Shown here: positions 1 to 8,521 of the stretch, in pieces
How positions within the stretch are numbered: position 1 is the stretch's first letter
How the letters are laid out: every line of letters begins with the position of its first letter
The notes under the pieces: model-generated
Seen by the model: only the letters and a program-made list of their open reading frames with translations
Database searches by the model: none
What the model was told of the DNA's origin: nothing
Program-made: the position numbers and the translations under genes
Origin: Comamonas testosteroni
Lineage (GTDB): Bacteria; Pseudomonadota; Gammaproteobacteria; Burkholderiales; Burkholderiaceae_C
Direction: 5' to 3'
Length of the DNA: 64,000 nt
NCBI RefSeq assembly: GCF_030505195.1
Contig: NZ_CP129672.1
Span: 434,001 to 498,000, forward strand

Positions 1-141
1 GTCGGCTTTGTGGGAGCAGCGGAGTCCAAGGACGCACTGCGCGAATGGGGACAGATTCCGTTTGCCATCGTGCAAGGTCGCCTCGGCGGCTCCGCCATCA
101 CGGTTGCCGCCATCAACGCGCTGGCAACCACGGTGGAGTAG
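1..141 (+). CDS. cobH: Precorrin-8X methylmutase (CobH/CbiC), C-terminal end only
   Basis: The window opens inside this gene. The last 46 codons read VGFVGAAESKDAL, then an IPFAIVQGRLGGSA stretch, ending at TAG 139-141. The VGFVGAxESK and GxxGGS segments match the C-terminus of CobH/CbiC, which moves the methyl group from C11 to C12 to make hydrogenobyrinic acid. It lies 11 bases before cobI on the same strand, so it is probably in one transcript with cobI and cobJ. The 5' end and promoter lie outside the window. Confidence 0.88.
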   Translation, partial: VGFVGAAESKDALREWGQIPFAIVQGRLGGSAITVAAINALATTVE

Positions 142-152
142 GAAGAGTCACC

Positions 153-893
153 ATGAATCACGGAAAAATCTTCTGCGTGGGACTGGGTCCCGGCGATCCC
201 GACATGATGAGCGTGAAGGCCGACCGCCTGCTGAGAAACGCCCGTCATGTAGCCTACTTCCGCAAGCGCGGTCACCCGGGCAAGGCACGGCAACTGGTCA
301 ACGGCCTGCTGCATGCCGAGGTCACGGAGTACCCGATGGAGTACCCGCTGACCACGGAAATTCCGCACGACGATCCGCGCTACATCGCCCAACTGTCCAG
401 TTTCTATCAGGACTGGCAGGCCCGGTTGACGCAGCTCACGCGCAGCGAGGATGTGATCGTGCTCTGCGAAGGCGATCCATTCTTCTACGGCTCCTTCATG
501 CACCTCTATGTGCGTCTGCGCCAGGCGGGACAGGTGACGGTGGAGGTGCTGCCCGGCATACCCGGCATGGTGGGCTGCTGGCATGCCACCGGCATTCCCA
601 TGACCTGGGGTGACGATGTGATGAGCGTGCTGCCCGCAACCCTGCCCGATACGCCGCTGCGTGAGCATATGGCGCGCTCGGACGCGCTGGTCATCATGAA
701 GGTGGGACGGCATCTGGGCCGCATCCGTGCGCTGCTGATCGAGCAAGGAAAGCTGGACCGTGCCTGGCTCGTCATCAACGGCACCATGAGCGACCAGCAG
801 GTCATGCCGCTGAGCGAAGCGCCCGAGCGCTGCCCCTATTTCGCCATCATCGTCGTGCACGGCCAAGGTCGCCGCCCGGCAAACGACATGTGA
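153..893 (+). CDS. cobI: Precorrin-2 C20-methyltransferase
   Basis: A 246-residue SAM-dependent methyltransferase of the tetrapyrrole methylase fold. The N-terminal glycine loop is VGLGPGDPDMMSVKA (residues 9-23). CEGDPFFYGSF and the EVLPGIPGM segment follow in the usual order. Family knowledge: CobI methylates precorrin-2 at C20 to give precorrin-3A in the aerobic pathway. The start at 153 is chosen because it follows a GGAAGAG-type ribosome site just after cobH and because the conserved region begins at residue 5; the open frame extends upstream only through the end of cobH. It is 11 bases from both cobH and cobJ. Confidence 0.92.
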   Translation: MNHGKIFCVGLGPGDPDMMSVKADRLLRNARHVAYFRKRGHPGKARQLVNGLLHAEVTEYPMEYPLTTEIPHDDPRYIAQLSSFYQDWQARLTQLTRSEDVIVLCEGDPFFYGSFMHLYVRLRQAGQVTVEVLPGIPGMVGCWHATGIPMTWGDDVMSVLPATLPDTPLREHMARSDALVIMKVGRHLGRIRALLIEQGKLDRAWLVINGTMSDQQVMPLSEAPERCPYFAIIVVHGQGRRPANDM

Positions 894-903
894 ATGCGCT
901 GCC

Positions 904-1707
904 ATGAGCACGACCACAATGCCTCCACAACTTTTGGTGCTGGGTCTGGGCCCGGGCGATGATGCCTTGCTGACCCAGCAGGTGCGCGACAGCATTGCCA
1001 GCGCCAGCGATGCATTCGGCTACTTTCCCTATGTGGCGCGGCTGCAAGGCCTGGGGCATCTGCAGCTGCACGCCAGCGACAACCGCGAGGAACTCGATCG
1101 CGCACGCACCGCCTTGAATCTTGCAGCCCAAGGCCGCAAGGTGCTGATGCTCTCGTCGGGCGACCCAGGCGTGTTCGCCATGGCCAGTGCCGTGTTCGAG
1201 ACGCTGGAGCAGGCCAGCCCCGAGGAGCAAGCCCGCTGGCAGGGTGTGGACGTGCAGGTGCAGCCGGGTATCACCGCCATGCTGGCAGCGGCAGCCCGCC
1301 TGGGCGCCCCCTTGGGGCATGACTTCTGCACCATCAATCTGTCCGACAACCTCAAACCCGCCAGCATCATCGAGCGCCGCATCCGTCTGGCCGCCCAGGC
1401 CGATTTCGCCATGGCGTTCTACAACCCCTGCTCCCGATCACGCCCGCATGGCTTTTCCCGAGCACTGCAAGTGCTTCAGCAGGAATGCGAGCCCGAGCGC
1501 CTGATCTGCTTTGCCCGCAACGTCAGCCGGCCCGACGAGACGCTGCTGGTCGTGCGGCTGCTGGAAGCACGCGCCGACATGGCCGATATGCGCACAGTGG
1601 TGATTGTGGGCAACAGCCAGACCCGGCAGGTGGGCAGGCATGTCTATACCCCGCGCAGCTATGAGGCCTGCAGCAGCGCACCCTCCGCTATGACAGACCA
1701 TGCCTGA
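904..1707 (+). CDS. cobJ: Precorrin-3B C17-methyltransferase
   Basis: A 267-residue tetrapyrrole methylase. It shows the VLGLGPGDDALLT loop near the N-terminus, SSGDPGVFAMAS mid-chain, VQPGITAMLAAAARLGAPLGHDF, and AFYNPCSRSRP, which is typical of CobJ/CbiH. Family knowledge: CobJ methylates C17 and drives ring contraction to precorrin-4. CobJ normally receives precorrin-3B from CobG or CobZ, and neither is visible here. The gene follows cobI by 10 bases and converges with cobK, whose stop lies 31 bases downstream on the other strand. Confidence 0.93.
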   Translation: MSTTTMPPQLLVLGLGPGDDALLTQQVRDSIASASDAFGYFPYVARLQGLGHLQLHASDNREELDRARTALNLAAQGRKVLMLSSGDPGVFAMASAVFETLEQASPEEQARWQGVDVQVQPGITAMLAAAARLGAPLGHDFCTINLSDNLKPASIIERRIRLAAQADFAMAFYNPCSRSRPHGFSRALQVLQQECEPERLICFARNVSRPDETLLVVRLLEARADMADMRTVVIVGNSQTRQVGRHVYTPRSYEACSSAPSAMTDHA

Positions 1708-1738
1708 GCGCGCGCAAGGCCTTGCCGGGACCAAGCGT

Positions 1739-2494
1739 TCAACGGCACTGCTGTCGCAGCCACTCCATAGCCTGCTGAGGGCTCTGGCACTGGACACGCT
1801 GCGTCAGCACCGGTCTGTCGACCATGATGACGGCGATGCCCAGTTGGCGCGCGGCCTCGATCTTGGCATAGGTATCCGCGCCACCGGCGTTCTTGCTGAC
1901 GATGCAGTCGATACGGTACTGCCGCAGCAGCGCCAGTTCATCGGCAAGTTGAAACGGACCGCGCGCAACGATCAGCTCATAGCTGTATGCCGGCAGGGGC
2001 AAGGCGCCGCCGTCCTGGTCGACGACGCGCAGCACAAACTGGTGCTCGTCGGCAAGGCCCGCGAACGCCGCCAGTTGCTTGCGTCCAATGGCCAGAAACA
2101 CTCGCTTGAGCATAGGACTGAGGAGCTTGGCGGCCGCCGCCATATCCGGCACATGCTGCCATTGATCGCCGGGCCGGGACTGCCACGCTGGCCGCTCCAT
2201 GGACAGCAAGGGCAGATCCAGTCGGGCGCAGGCCGCGATGGCATTGGCACTCATCTGTGCCGCGAACGGGTGGGTGGCGTCGATGACATGGGTAATGTGA
2301 TGCGCACTCAGGTAATCGACCAGCCCCTGCACGCCGCCAAAGCCGCCCACACGCATCGGCAAGGCCGGAGTACGGCGCGTCTGGGTGGCACCGGCATAGG
2401 AATAGATGGCTTGCACCCCGGCCTCATGCAGCAGCGTGGACAACATATAGGCATCGAAAGTGCCGCCTAACAGGAGAACTTGGGTCATGGCCAA
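1739..2494 (-). CDS. cobK: Precorrin-6A reductase
   Basis: A 251-residue protein (249 if the second ATG at 2488 is used). It has a Rossmann-like start VLLLGGTFDAYML, the VIDATHPFAAQMS motif typical of CobK/CbiJ, and a late IVSKNAGGADTYAKIEAA segment. Family knowledge: it reduces precorrin-6A to dihydro-precorrin-6A with NADPH. It is the only gene of this block on the minus strand. Its start region overlaps that of cobL: at the second ATG the two start codons share the palindrome CATG (2486-2489). The start choice between 2494 and 2488 is open, since neither has a strong ribosome site. Confidence 0.92.
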   Translation of the reverse strand: MAMTQVLLLGGTFDAYMLSTLLHEAGVQAIYSYAGATQTRRTPALPMRVGGFGGVQGLVDYLSAHHITHVIDATHPFAAQMSANAIAACARLDLPLLSMERPAWQSRPGDQWQHVPDMAAAAKLLSPMLKRVFLAIGRKQLAAFAGLADEHQFVLRVVDQDGGALPLPAYSYELIVARGPFQLADELALLRQYRIDCIVSKNAGGADTYAKIEAARQLGIAVIMVDRPVLTQRVQCQSPQQAMEWLRQQCR

Positions 2495-3683
2495 TCCGTG
2501 GCTTTCAATTATCGGAATCCATCCGTCAGGGCTGGAAGGCCTGAGCCCCGCAGCGCGACGAGCCCTAGATGATGCCAGTGTTGTGTTCGGCAGTCCGCGT
2601 CATCTGGCGCTGGCGCAAGCAGGAGCGCGTGGCAGAGCCTGGCCGATCCCCTTCAGCGTCGAGCCCGTGCTGCAACTGCGCGGACAGCAAGGCGTGGCCG
2701 TGCTGGTGTCCGGCGATCCGTTTCACTTCGGTGCCGGTGCATCGCTGGCCAGGCACCTGGAGCCGGGCGAATGGCGCAATTACCCTCAACCCTCGACATT
2801 TTCCTGGGTTGCAGGCGAGCTGGGCTGGTCACAGGAGCGTACCCATTGCCTGGGCCTGCATGCCCGCAGCCTGAGCAGCCTGACGCCTCTGCTGGCGCCT
2901 CAAGAGCGCTTTATCTGCCTGTTGCGTGATGGCCCGGCCGCTCACACTCTGGCTCAATGGCTGCAGCAACAGGGCTGGGGCGACAGCCCGCTGTGGCTGG
3001 TGGAGCAGGCAGGCAGCAACCAGCAGAACGTACGCAGCGGCACGGCGCGCGAGCTGGCCGCCCTGTTGGCAACCCAGCCGGCCAAGGCCCCTGTGACTGC
3101 GGCTTTCGAAGCGCGCGGCGAAAAAGGTTTGTCCAGGGTACCAGGCAGGCCCGTCAGTGAGTTTGCACATGACGGGCAGATCACCAAAAGCCCGGTGCGG
3201 GCCATGACGCTGGCCGCGCTGGCACCGCGCCAAGGCGAGTGGCTCTGGGACCTGGGTGCGGGCTCGGGCTCGGTCGCCGTCGAGTGGTGTCTGGCTGGCG
3301 GCCAGGCCATCTGCGTGGAGCAGCACGCCGCGCGTGCGGCCAATATTGCGCAGAACGCACAGCACTATGCGGCAGCGCTTGAAGTGGTTCATGACCACGC
3401 CCTGGCAGCCCTGCCCCGTCTGCAGCCAGAGCCGCAGGCCGTCTTTGTCGGCGGCGGCTTTAGCGCCGAGCTGTTCAATGCCCTGCGCATGCGTCTTTCC
3501 GAGCCTTGGCGGCTGGTGGTGAATGCTGTGGCGCTGCACACCCAGGCACTGCTGCTGGAGTTGCACCGCACGCATGGCGGCCAGCTGTATCAGCTGCAAT
3601 GGAGCGAAGCACAGAGCCTGGGCAGCATGCATTCCTGGTCCCCGGCCCGCCCTCTGGTGCAGTGGGTTTGGAGCAGCCAATGA
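2487..3683 (+). CDS. cobL: Precorrin-6Y C5,15-methyltransferase (decarboxylating), fused CbiE-CbiT type
   Basis: A 398-residue two-domain enzyme. The N-terminal half is a CbiE-like tetrapyrrole methylase (VLVSGDPFHFGAGASLA, then a YPQPSTFSWVAGELGW segment). The C-terminal third is a CbiT-like class I methyltransferase with WDLGAGSGSVAVEWCLAGG and, later, FVGGGF. Family knowledge: CobL methylates C5 and C15 and decarboxylates the acetate side chain at C12. ATG 2487 follows AGGAG at 2472-2476; the open frame reaches further upstream but only into cobK. The stop overlaps the cobE start as ATGA. Confidence 0.93.
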   Translation: MANPWLSIIGIHPSGLEGLSPAARRALDDASVVFGSPRHLALAQAGARGRAWPIPFSVEPVLQLRGQQGVAVLVSGDPFHFGAGASLARHLEPGEWRNYPQPSTFSWVAGELGWSQERTHCLGLHARSLSSLTPLLAPQERFICLLRDGPAAHTLAQWLQQQGWGDSPLWLVEQAGSNQQNVRSGTARELAALLATQPAKAPVTAAFEARGEKGLSRVPGRPVSEFAHDGQITKSPVRAMTLAALAPRQGEWLWDLGAGSGSVAVEWCLAGGQAICVEQHAARAANIAQNAQHYAAALEVVHDHALAALPRLQPEPQAVFVGGGFSAELFNALRMRLSEPWRLVVNAVALHTQALLLELHRTHGGQLYQLQWSEAQSLGSMHSWSPARPLVQWVWSSQ

Positions 3684-4123
3684 GATATTTGTTCGCAGGC
3701 TGGGGCTTTCAAGCCGGTGCCTTGCCTCAATCATTTGAAAGCTGCTGGACCCAGGCCTGCCAGAGACTCGAGAGCGGGGATTCCACGCCCTGTCACTGGA
3801 CCTTTGCCCTGCTGAGCACCAGAAGCCAGACCTCAGCGGCGCGCGCCTTACAGGATTGGGCAAGCCGGATTCCGGGTCATATCGACTGGAAGACCTGTGC
3901 CGAAAGCGCGATTGCGCATATCGCCACACCATCCCATTCCGCAAGATTGCAGCAGCGCTTTGCCACGGGCAGCGTTTCAGAAGCTCTCGCCTTGCAAGCC
4001 GGTGCCGGTCTGACCCATAGCCGGCTGCTGGTGCTGCGCACCGTTTCGGCAGACCGACGTGCGACGCTGGCGATTGCCGGCTTGCCGCTGCCCACACCCT
4101 TTATCCCTGGAGTTTTGCCTTGA
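3680..4123 (+). CDS. cobE: CobE / CbiG C-terminal-domain protein
   Basis: A 147-residue protein. A late segment reads [19 protein letters not shown] and then [13 protein letters not shown], which resembles the C-terminal domain of CbiG that stands alone as CobE in aerobic pathways. The exact biochemical role of CobE is not settled; it is a standard member of aerobic cob clusters. The ATG overlaps the cobL stop (ATGA), and the TGA overlaps the TTG start of cobM, so translation of L, E and M is probably coupled. Confidence 0.78.
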   Translation: MRYLFAGWGFQAGALPQSFESCWTQACQRLESGDSTPCHWTFALLSTRSQTSAARALQDWASRIPGHIDWKTCAESAIAHIATPSHSARLQQRFATGSVSEALALQAGAGLTHSRLLVLRTVSADRRATLAIAGLPLPTPFIPGVLP

Positions 4124-4914
4124 CCGTTCATTTCATCGGAGCCGGCCCCGGTGCGGCCGACCTCATCACCGTTCGCGGGCGTGATCTGCTGGCTGCCTCG
4201 CCTGTGTGTCTGTACGCAGGCTCGCTGGTACCCAGCGAGTTGCTGGCGCACTGCCCTGCAGGTGCCCGTCTCGTCAACACCGCCCCCATGTCGCTGCAAG
4301 ACATCGTGGCAGAAATCCAGAGCGCACATGAGCAAGGGCTGGATGTTGCCCGTCTGCATTCCGGTGACCTGAGCATCTGGTCTGCCATGGGTGAGCAGCT
4401 GCGCGCCCTGCGCGAACTGGACATCCCCTACACCGTCACACCCGGCGTCCCCGCTTTCAGTGCCGCCGCCGCCGCTCTGGAGGCCGAGCTGACTTTGCCT
4501 GGCTCCTGCCAATCGGTGGTGCTGACACGTACCTCGGGCCGTGCATCGAGCATGCCCGACGGCGAAACCCTGGCCGCCTTCGCGGCGACCGGCGCCGTAC
4601 TGGCCATTCATCTGTCGGTCCATGTGGCCGAGCAGGTGCAGCAGGAACTCACCAGCCATTACGGCCCGGATTGCCCTGCAGCCATTGTCTGGCGCGCCTC
4701 ATGGCCGGACGAGCAACTGCTGCGCACCCGCGTGGGAGATATCGCCAGCACAGCCCAATCCAATCCGCTGCAGCGCAGCGCACTGATTCTGGTCGGGGCC
4801 ACGCTGAGCCAGCAGGATTTCGGCAGCAGCCGGCTCTACGCCAATGACTACGACCGTCGCTACCGGCCGCGCGGTGAAGAACCGCGTTTTCCTTGCGGAA
4901 CCGAGGGCGCCTGA
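4120..4914 (+). CDS. cobM: Precorrin-4 C11-methyltransferase
   Basis: A 264-residue tetrapyrrole methylase. It begins [19 protein letters not shown], then has [34 protein letters not shown] and [12 protein letters not shown], all in the CobM/CbiF order. Family knowledge: it methylates C11 of precorrin-4 to give precorrin-5. The start is TTG at 4120, overlapping the cobE stop as TTGA. No ATG lies nearby that keeps the conserved first beta strand, so the unusual start is well supported. The stop overlaps the cobF start as TGATG. Confidence 0.93.
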   Translation: MTVHFIGAGPGAADLITVRGRDLLAASPVCLYAGSLVPSELLAHCPAGARLVNTAPMSLQDIVAEIQSAHEQGLDVARLHSGDLSIWSAMGEQLRALRELDIPYTVTPGVPAFSAAAAALEAELTLPGSCQSVVLTRTSGRASSMPDGETLAAFAATGAVLAIHLSVHVAEQVQQELTSHYGPDCPAAIVWRASWPDEQLLRTRVGDIASTAQSNPLQRSALILVGATLSQQDFGSSRLYANDYDRRYRPRGEEPRFPCGTEGA

Positions 4915-5672
4915 TGTTGGAGCTGTTCCTGATCGGCATCGGCACCGGCAACCCCGATCACCTCACCCGGGAAGCCGAGAAAGCGATTCGCAGCGCCGAC
5001 CTGGTTCTGCTGCCGCACAAGGAGGACAGCAAGGCCGAGCTGGCCCAGATTCGCCTGTCGCTGCTGCAAAGCCTGGCCGTGGACGAAAGCCGAATTGCTC
5101 ACTTCGACATGCCGCAACGCCGCCAGCAGGGATCGGACTACGACCAGCAGGTGGATGAGTGGCATGACGCCATTGCCCGGCGCTGGCAAGCCAGTCTTCA
5201 GGGCCATCTACCTTCCCGCTCGGGGCGCGTGGCCCTGCTAGTCTGGGGCGACCCTGCCCTCTACGACAGCACGCTGCGCATTGCCTCGCGTCTGGGCCTG
5301 GCCCACGAGCAGGTACGCGTCGTGCCTGGCATCACATCCATGCAGGTGCTGTGCAGTGCCCACGGCATTGCCCTCAATGAAATCGGCGAGCCCTTTCTGA
5401 TCACCACTGGCCGCCAACTGCGCGAAAACGGCTGGCCATCCGGGGTGAACACCCTGATCGTGATGCTGGATGGCCAACGCAGCTATGAACAGCTGAAAGA
5501 CACCGATATCGACATCTACTGGGGTGCCTATCTGGGGATGCCCCAGCAATTGCTCATGCATGGCCGGCTTTGCAACATCGCGCCAGACATCACCAGCACA
5601 CGCGCCCAGGCCCGCGAGCAAAATGGCTGGATCATGGATATCTACCTGCTGCGCAGGGTCGCGGCACCCTGA
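4914..5672 (+). CDS. cobF: Precorrin-6A synthase (deacetylating)
   Basis: A 252-residue tetrapyrrole methylase beginning [57 protein letters not shown] and FLITTGRQLRENGWP follow, which are distinctive of CobF. Family knowledge: CobF methylates C1 of precorrin-5 with loss of the acetyl group to give precorrin-6A. It is found only in the aerobic pathway, so it fixes the pathway type here. The start overlaps the cobM stop. It is the last gene of the plus-strand block; a minus-strand LysR gene ends 117 bases downstream. Confidence 0.93.
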   Translation: MLELFLIGIGTGNPDHLTREAEKAIRSADLVLLPHKEDSKAELAQIRLSLLQSLAVDESRIAHFDMPQRRQQGSDYDQQVDEWHDAIARRWQASLQGHLPSRSGRVALLVWGDPALYDSTLRIASRLGLAHEQVRVVPGITSMQVLCSAHGIALNEIGEPFLITTGRQLRENGWPSGVNTLIVMLDGQRSYEQLKDTDIDIYWGAYLGMPQQLLMHGRLCNIAPDITSTRAQAREQNGWIMDIYLLRRVAAP

Positions 5673-5789
5673 CCCTGGGTTGCCAAGGCGCATCCGTCGC
5701 CTGGCAGGCCCACCCGATCACCGTACGGCGTGCTTCACCTCATCCAGGACCTGATCGCCCGGGCGTTCAGCTTGCTTGCCAGTGTCCAT

Positions 5790-6797
5790 CTAAGCGGACG
5801 CCGGTATCGCCGCATGAGGCAGCTCGAGCCGATGCCAGAGCCTGAGCATCTCCTGCAGCAGCGCTGGTGCATGGTCTGTACGATACACCGCACCCAGCGG
5901 CGGCAAGCCACCCTCGATACGCACATCCAGCGCACGCACACGCCCCTGGGAACGCAGCCCCGGAAGAATGCTGCGGGGTACCAGCGATACGGCCCCAGGC
6001 TGGGTGAGCAGGCCCTCAAGCACTGGCAGGGACACAGTGGAGGCAGGAAACCAGGAGGCATCCTCCAGTACGGGCAGCACCTCGGTCTCTACGATATTGC
6101 GCACCGCGATGCCAAAGCTTGGCAGCACCCAGCGCGCGCCCCTCAAGGCAGGCAGCGGCACATCGCGCCGCCCGACCAGCGGATGATCAGCATCCGCAAT
6201 CACCACGGCCGCATCCAGCAACAGCGGCTCAAAGGAAAAATCCACCGGCAAAAGCTGGGGTTGGCGACAGAACACCACATCGAGGCCCGAGGCCATGAGC
6301 TGCGACAGCAAAGGGGCGCTGGCGTCCTCATGCACATCCACATAGACCTGCGGGTGTGCTTCGTAAAAGCGTGGCAGCAACTGGGACAGCACCGAAAGCG
6401 CTGCTGCCGGAATGGCCCCGAGACGTAACGCTGCCGAAGCCCCGCGACGGATGGAGGCCAGCGATTCGGACACTTCCTGCAACCCTACCAGCATGCTGCG
6501 TGCCGCATCGATCAAAGCCTGGCCTGCCACTGTGGGCCGCATGCCGCGCGCATGGCGCTCGAACAACTTGATGTCCAGCACCCGCTCCAGCTCGGCCAGG
6601 GCCTGGGTAGCCGCTGACTGGCTCATGCTCAGCTCCACTGCCGCCTGCATGACCGAGCCACATTGCTGTAAAGCCAGCAAAAGCTGCAACTGACGCAGCC
6701 GTACCTGCCTGACCATACGGGAAAAGAGCAAGCGCCCCTCGGGGCTTGCAGCCCTTGCTCCAGCCTGTATCTGAGAAAAAGAAGAGTCAGCAGCCAT
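5790..6797 (-). CDS. LysR-family transcriptional regulator
   Basis: A 335-residue regulator. The N-terminal winged helix-turn-helix spans about residues 28-85 (LRQLQLLLALQQCGSVMQAA, then QSAATQALAELERVLDIKLFERHARGMRPT). A LysR effector domain follows, with RLGAIPAAALSVLSQLLPRF. The start at 6797 (MAADSSFSQ) puts the helix-turn-helix about 30 residues in. That is slightly long for the family, and a start at the internal MVRQVRLRQ would also be possible. It lies downstream of an ABC importer on the same strand, 260 bases away, and may control it. The effector is unknown. Confidence 0.85.
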   Translation of the reverse strand: MAADSSFSQIQAGARAASPEGRLLFSRMVRQVRLRQLQLLLALQQCGSVMQAAVELSMSQSAATQALAELERVLDIKLFERHARGMRPTVAGQALIDAARSMLVGLQEVSESLASIRRGASAALRLGAIPAAALSVLSQLLPRFYEAHPQVYVDVHEDASAPLLSQLMASGLDVVFCRQPQLLPVDFSFEPLLLDAAVVIADADHPLVGRRDVPLPALRGARWVLPSFGIAVRNIVETEVLPVLEDASWFPASTVSLPVLEGLLTQPGAVSLVPRSILPGLRSQGRVRALDVRIEGGLPPLGAVYRTDHAPALLQEMLRLWHRLELPHAAIPASA

Positions 6798-7058
6798 GAT
6801 TTCAACGGGTGTCGATCGCTTCCACAAAGTTCGTTGCAGCCTCTCGCCGACACCGAACACAGCCGGTGTTCGAGAGCGAGCCGCTCGCATCGAGCATCGA
6901 AGTGACCGTGATTCGGATAATGTGCACGCATCCGACTATGCATTCACACCCGCTTGAACGTTCGCAAGAAACGCCGCAGCACCGCATTGTCGTGGCAATT
7001 GCCCCCTCTGCTGATGACAGAGCGCCGTAGTAGCCGCCCGCGAACCTCCTGAGAGCAA

Positions 7059-7859
7059 TCAATGCATGGGCCTACCTAGTCGCTGGCTCGCCTTTGAAAT
7101 CGCATAGTTCACAAGGCAGTAAAGCGCCGCTACAACCAGGTACACCGGCACCAGCGAGTGGTAGTTCGCTATGAGCACCTTGGCGTTCTGCATGAGTTCA
7201 CCATAGGTGACGACATAGCCGAAGGTGGTGTCCTTGACCACGATAACCAGTTGCGCAACCAATGCAGGAACAATGTAGCGAAGGGCCTGAGGAAAGACGA
7301 CGAAGAAAAAGACCTGGATTTCGGTCAACCCCAGACTTCGCGCGGCATCGGTCTGGCCGCGCGAAACGGCGAGCACGCCCGCACGGTAGACCTCGGCAAC
7401 CACGGCTGCGGTACTCAGGCCTATAGGCAAGGTCAGCATCCAGTAGGTGCTCAGCTTGATCCCGACCGATGGCAGCACCAGAAAGCAAACATAGATGAGC
7501 AGCAGCGTCGGCGTGCCGCGCAGGAACTCGATGACAGCAATGCTGGGCCAACGCATCAGCCTCAGCCGCGACAGCCGCCCCAGCAGCAGCACCAACCCGA
7601 GGCCCAGAGCAATGACGGCGGCCATCGCCGACGATGCCAACGTGCCGAGCAGACCTTTGGCAAGAAAGCTCCAGGTCGTCGGCCAGGCAAAGAATTCCCA
7701 ATACGGGGCATCGAGCTGCCCTGCCGAATGAAAGCGGAACACGATTGCCACCGCCAGCAAAAGCAGCACGGCTGCGGCGATCGCGCTCACCGCATTGGTG
7801 ACGGCCCGGGCCTGGCGGCCTGGCGCAGCAAACAGAATGTCCTCCAGAGAACGGCTCAT
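7059..7859 (-). CDS. Amino-acid-type ABC transporter permease (HisM/GlnP family)
   Basis: A 266-residue inner-membrane permease. Hydrophobic segments lie near residues 25-45, 70-95 and 115-135, with more towards the C-terminus. The EAA loop that docks the ATPase is visible as EVYRAGVLAVSRGQTDAARSLGL split over residues of about 165-190, followed by FPQALRYIVPALVAQLV. Its start overlaps the stop of the upstream permease by 4 bases (ATGA), so the two permeases are translationally coupled. Polar amino acids are the likely substrates by family, but specificity cannot be read from the sequence. Confidence 0.87.
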   Translation of the reverse strand: MSRSLEDILFAAPGRQARAVTNAVSAIAAAVLLLLAVAIVFRFHSAGQLDAPYWEFFAWPTTWSFLAKGLLGTLASSAMAAVIALGLGLVLLLGRLSRLRLMRWPSIAVIEFLRGTPTLLLIYVCFLVLPSVGIKLSTYWMLTLPIGLSTAAVVAEVYRAGVLAVSRGQTDAARSLGLTEIQVFFFVVFPQALRYIVPALVAQLVIVVKDTTFGYVVTYGELMQNAKVLIANYHSLVPVYLVVAALYCLVNYAISKASQRLGRPMH

Positions 7860-8518
7860 CGCAGTATCCGCACTTTCTTTTCCAGAGCCGCGCCGGCCCA
7901 GGCGATGAGCAGGCCTGTCGCAACATACATCGTGGCAGCCACGGCGAACGCAGCAATGCCCAGCGCCGAGTCGTTGGCGATCTTGGATACGAGCGCGGTG
8001 AGCTCTCGGCCTGGAAACGGCAACTGCGAGGCCAGAGAGGTCGACAGCATCAATGCAATTAGCAGCGAAGTCATCGGCTGCACCACCGAACGCAGCGCCT
8101 GCGGCAAGACCACGGCAGAAACAATCTGCAGCGGCCGCATGCCCAGGCTGAGCGCAGCCTCGATCTGGCTACCGGGAATGGTGTTGATACCCGAGCGCAG
8201 GTAGTCCGCCGTGAATGCAGAGCAGACCAGCGTCAGCGTCAGGATCACGCTGGGCTCATAGTCGATCACGATGTTGAGATCGGGTAGCGCGAAAACGATG
8301 AAGATCAGCAGCGCTACGCTGGGAATATTGCGGAAGATCTCAACGTAGACGGTCAGCGCCAAGCGCAGCGGCGGCAATGGCATAAGCCTAAGCACCGCGA
8401 CGACCGTGCCCAGCATGACCCCGGGCACAAAGGACACCACCGTGAGCTTCCATGTCAGCAAGAGGGCCTGCCAGAAGGCAGGCCCATAGTCGGCCAGGAG
8501 CCTGGAAACATCACCCAT
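7856..8518 (-). CDS. Amino-acid-type ABC transporter permease
   Basis: A 220-residue permease, the partner of the downstream one. It has the family's YVEIFRNIPSVALLIFIVF segment and the EAA loop DYLRSGINTIPGSQIEAALS with LGMRPLQIVSAVVLPQALR. It starts 3 bases after the stop of the solute-binding protein gene, so the three genes form one transcription unit. No ATP-binding subunit gene lies in the unit or elsewhere within 10 kb. The heteromer must borrow an ATPase encoded elsewhere or be incomplete. Confidence 0.86.
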   Translation of the reverse strand: MGDVSRLLADYGPAFWQALLLTWKLTVVSFVPGVMLGTVVAVLRLMPLPPLRLALTVYVEIFRNIPSVALLIFIVFALPDLNIVIDYEPSVILTLTLVCSAFTADYLRSGINTIPGSQIEAALSLGMRPLQIVSAVVLPQALRSVVQPMTSLLIALMLSTSLASQLPFPGRELTALVSKIANDSALGIAAFAVAATMYVATGLLIAWAGAALEKKVRILR

Positions 8519-8521
8519 CGT

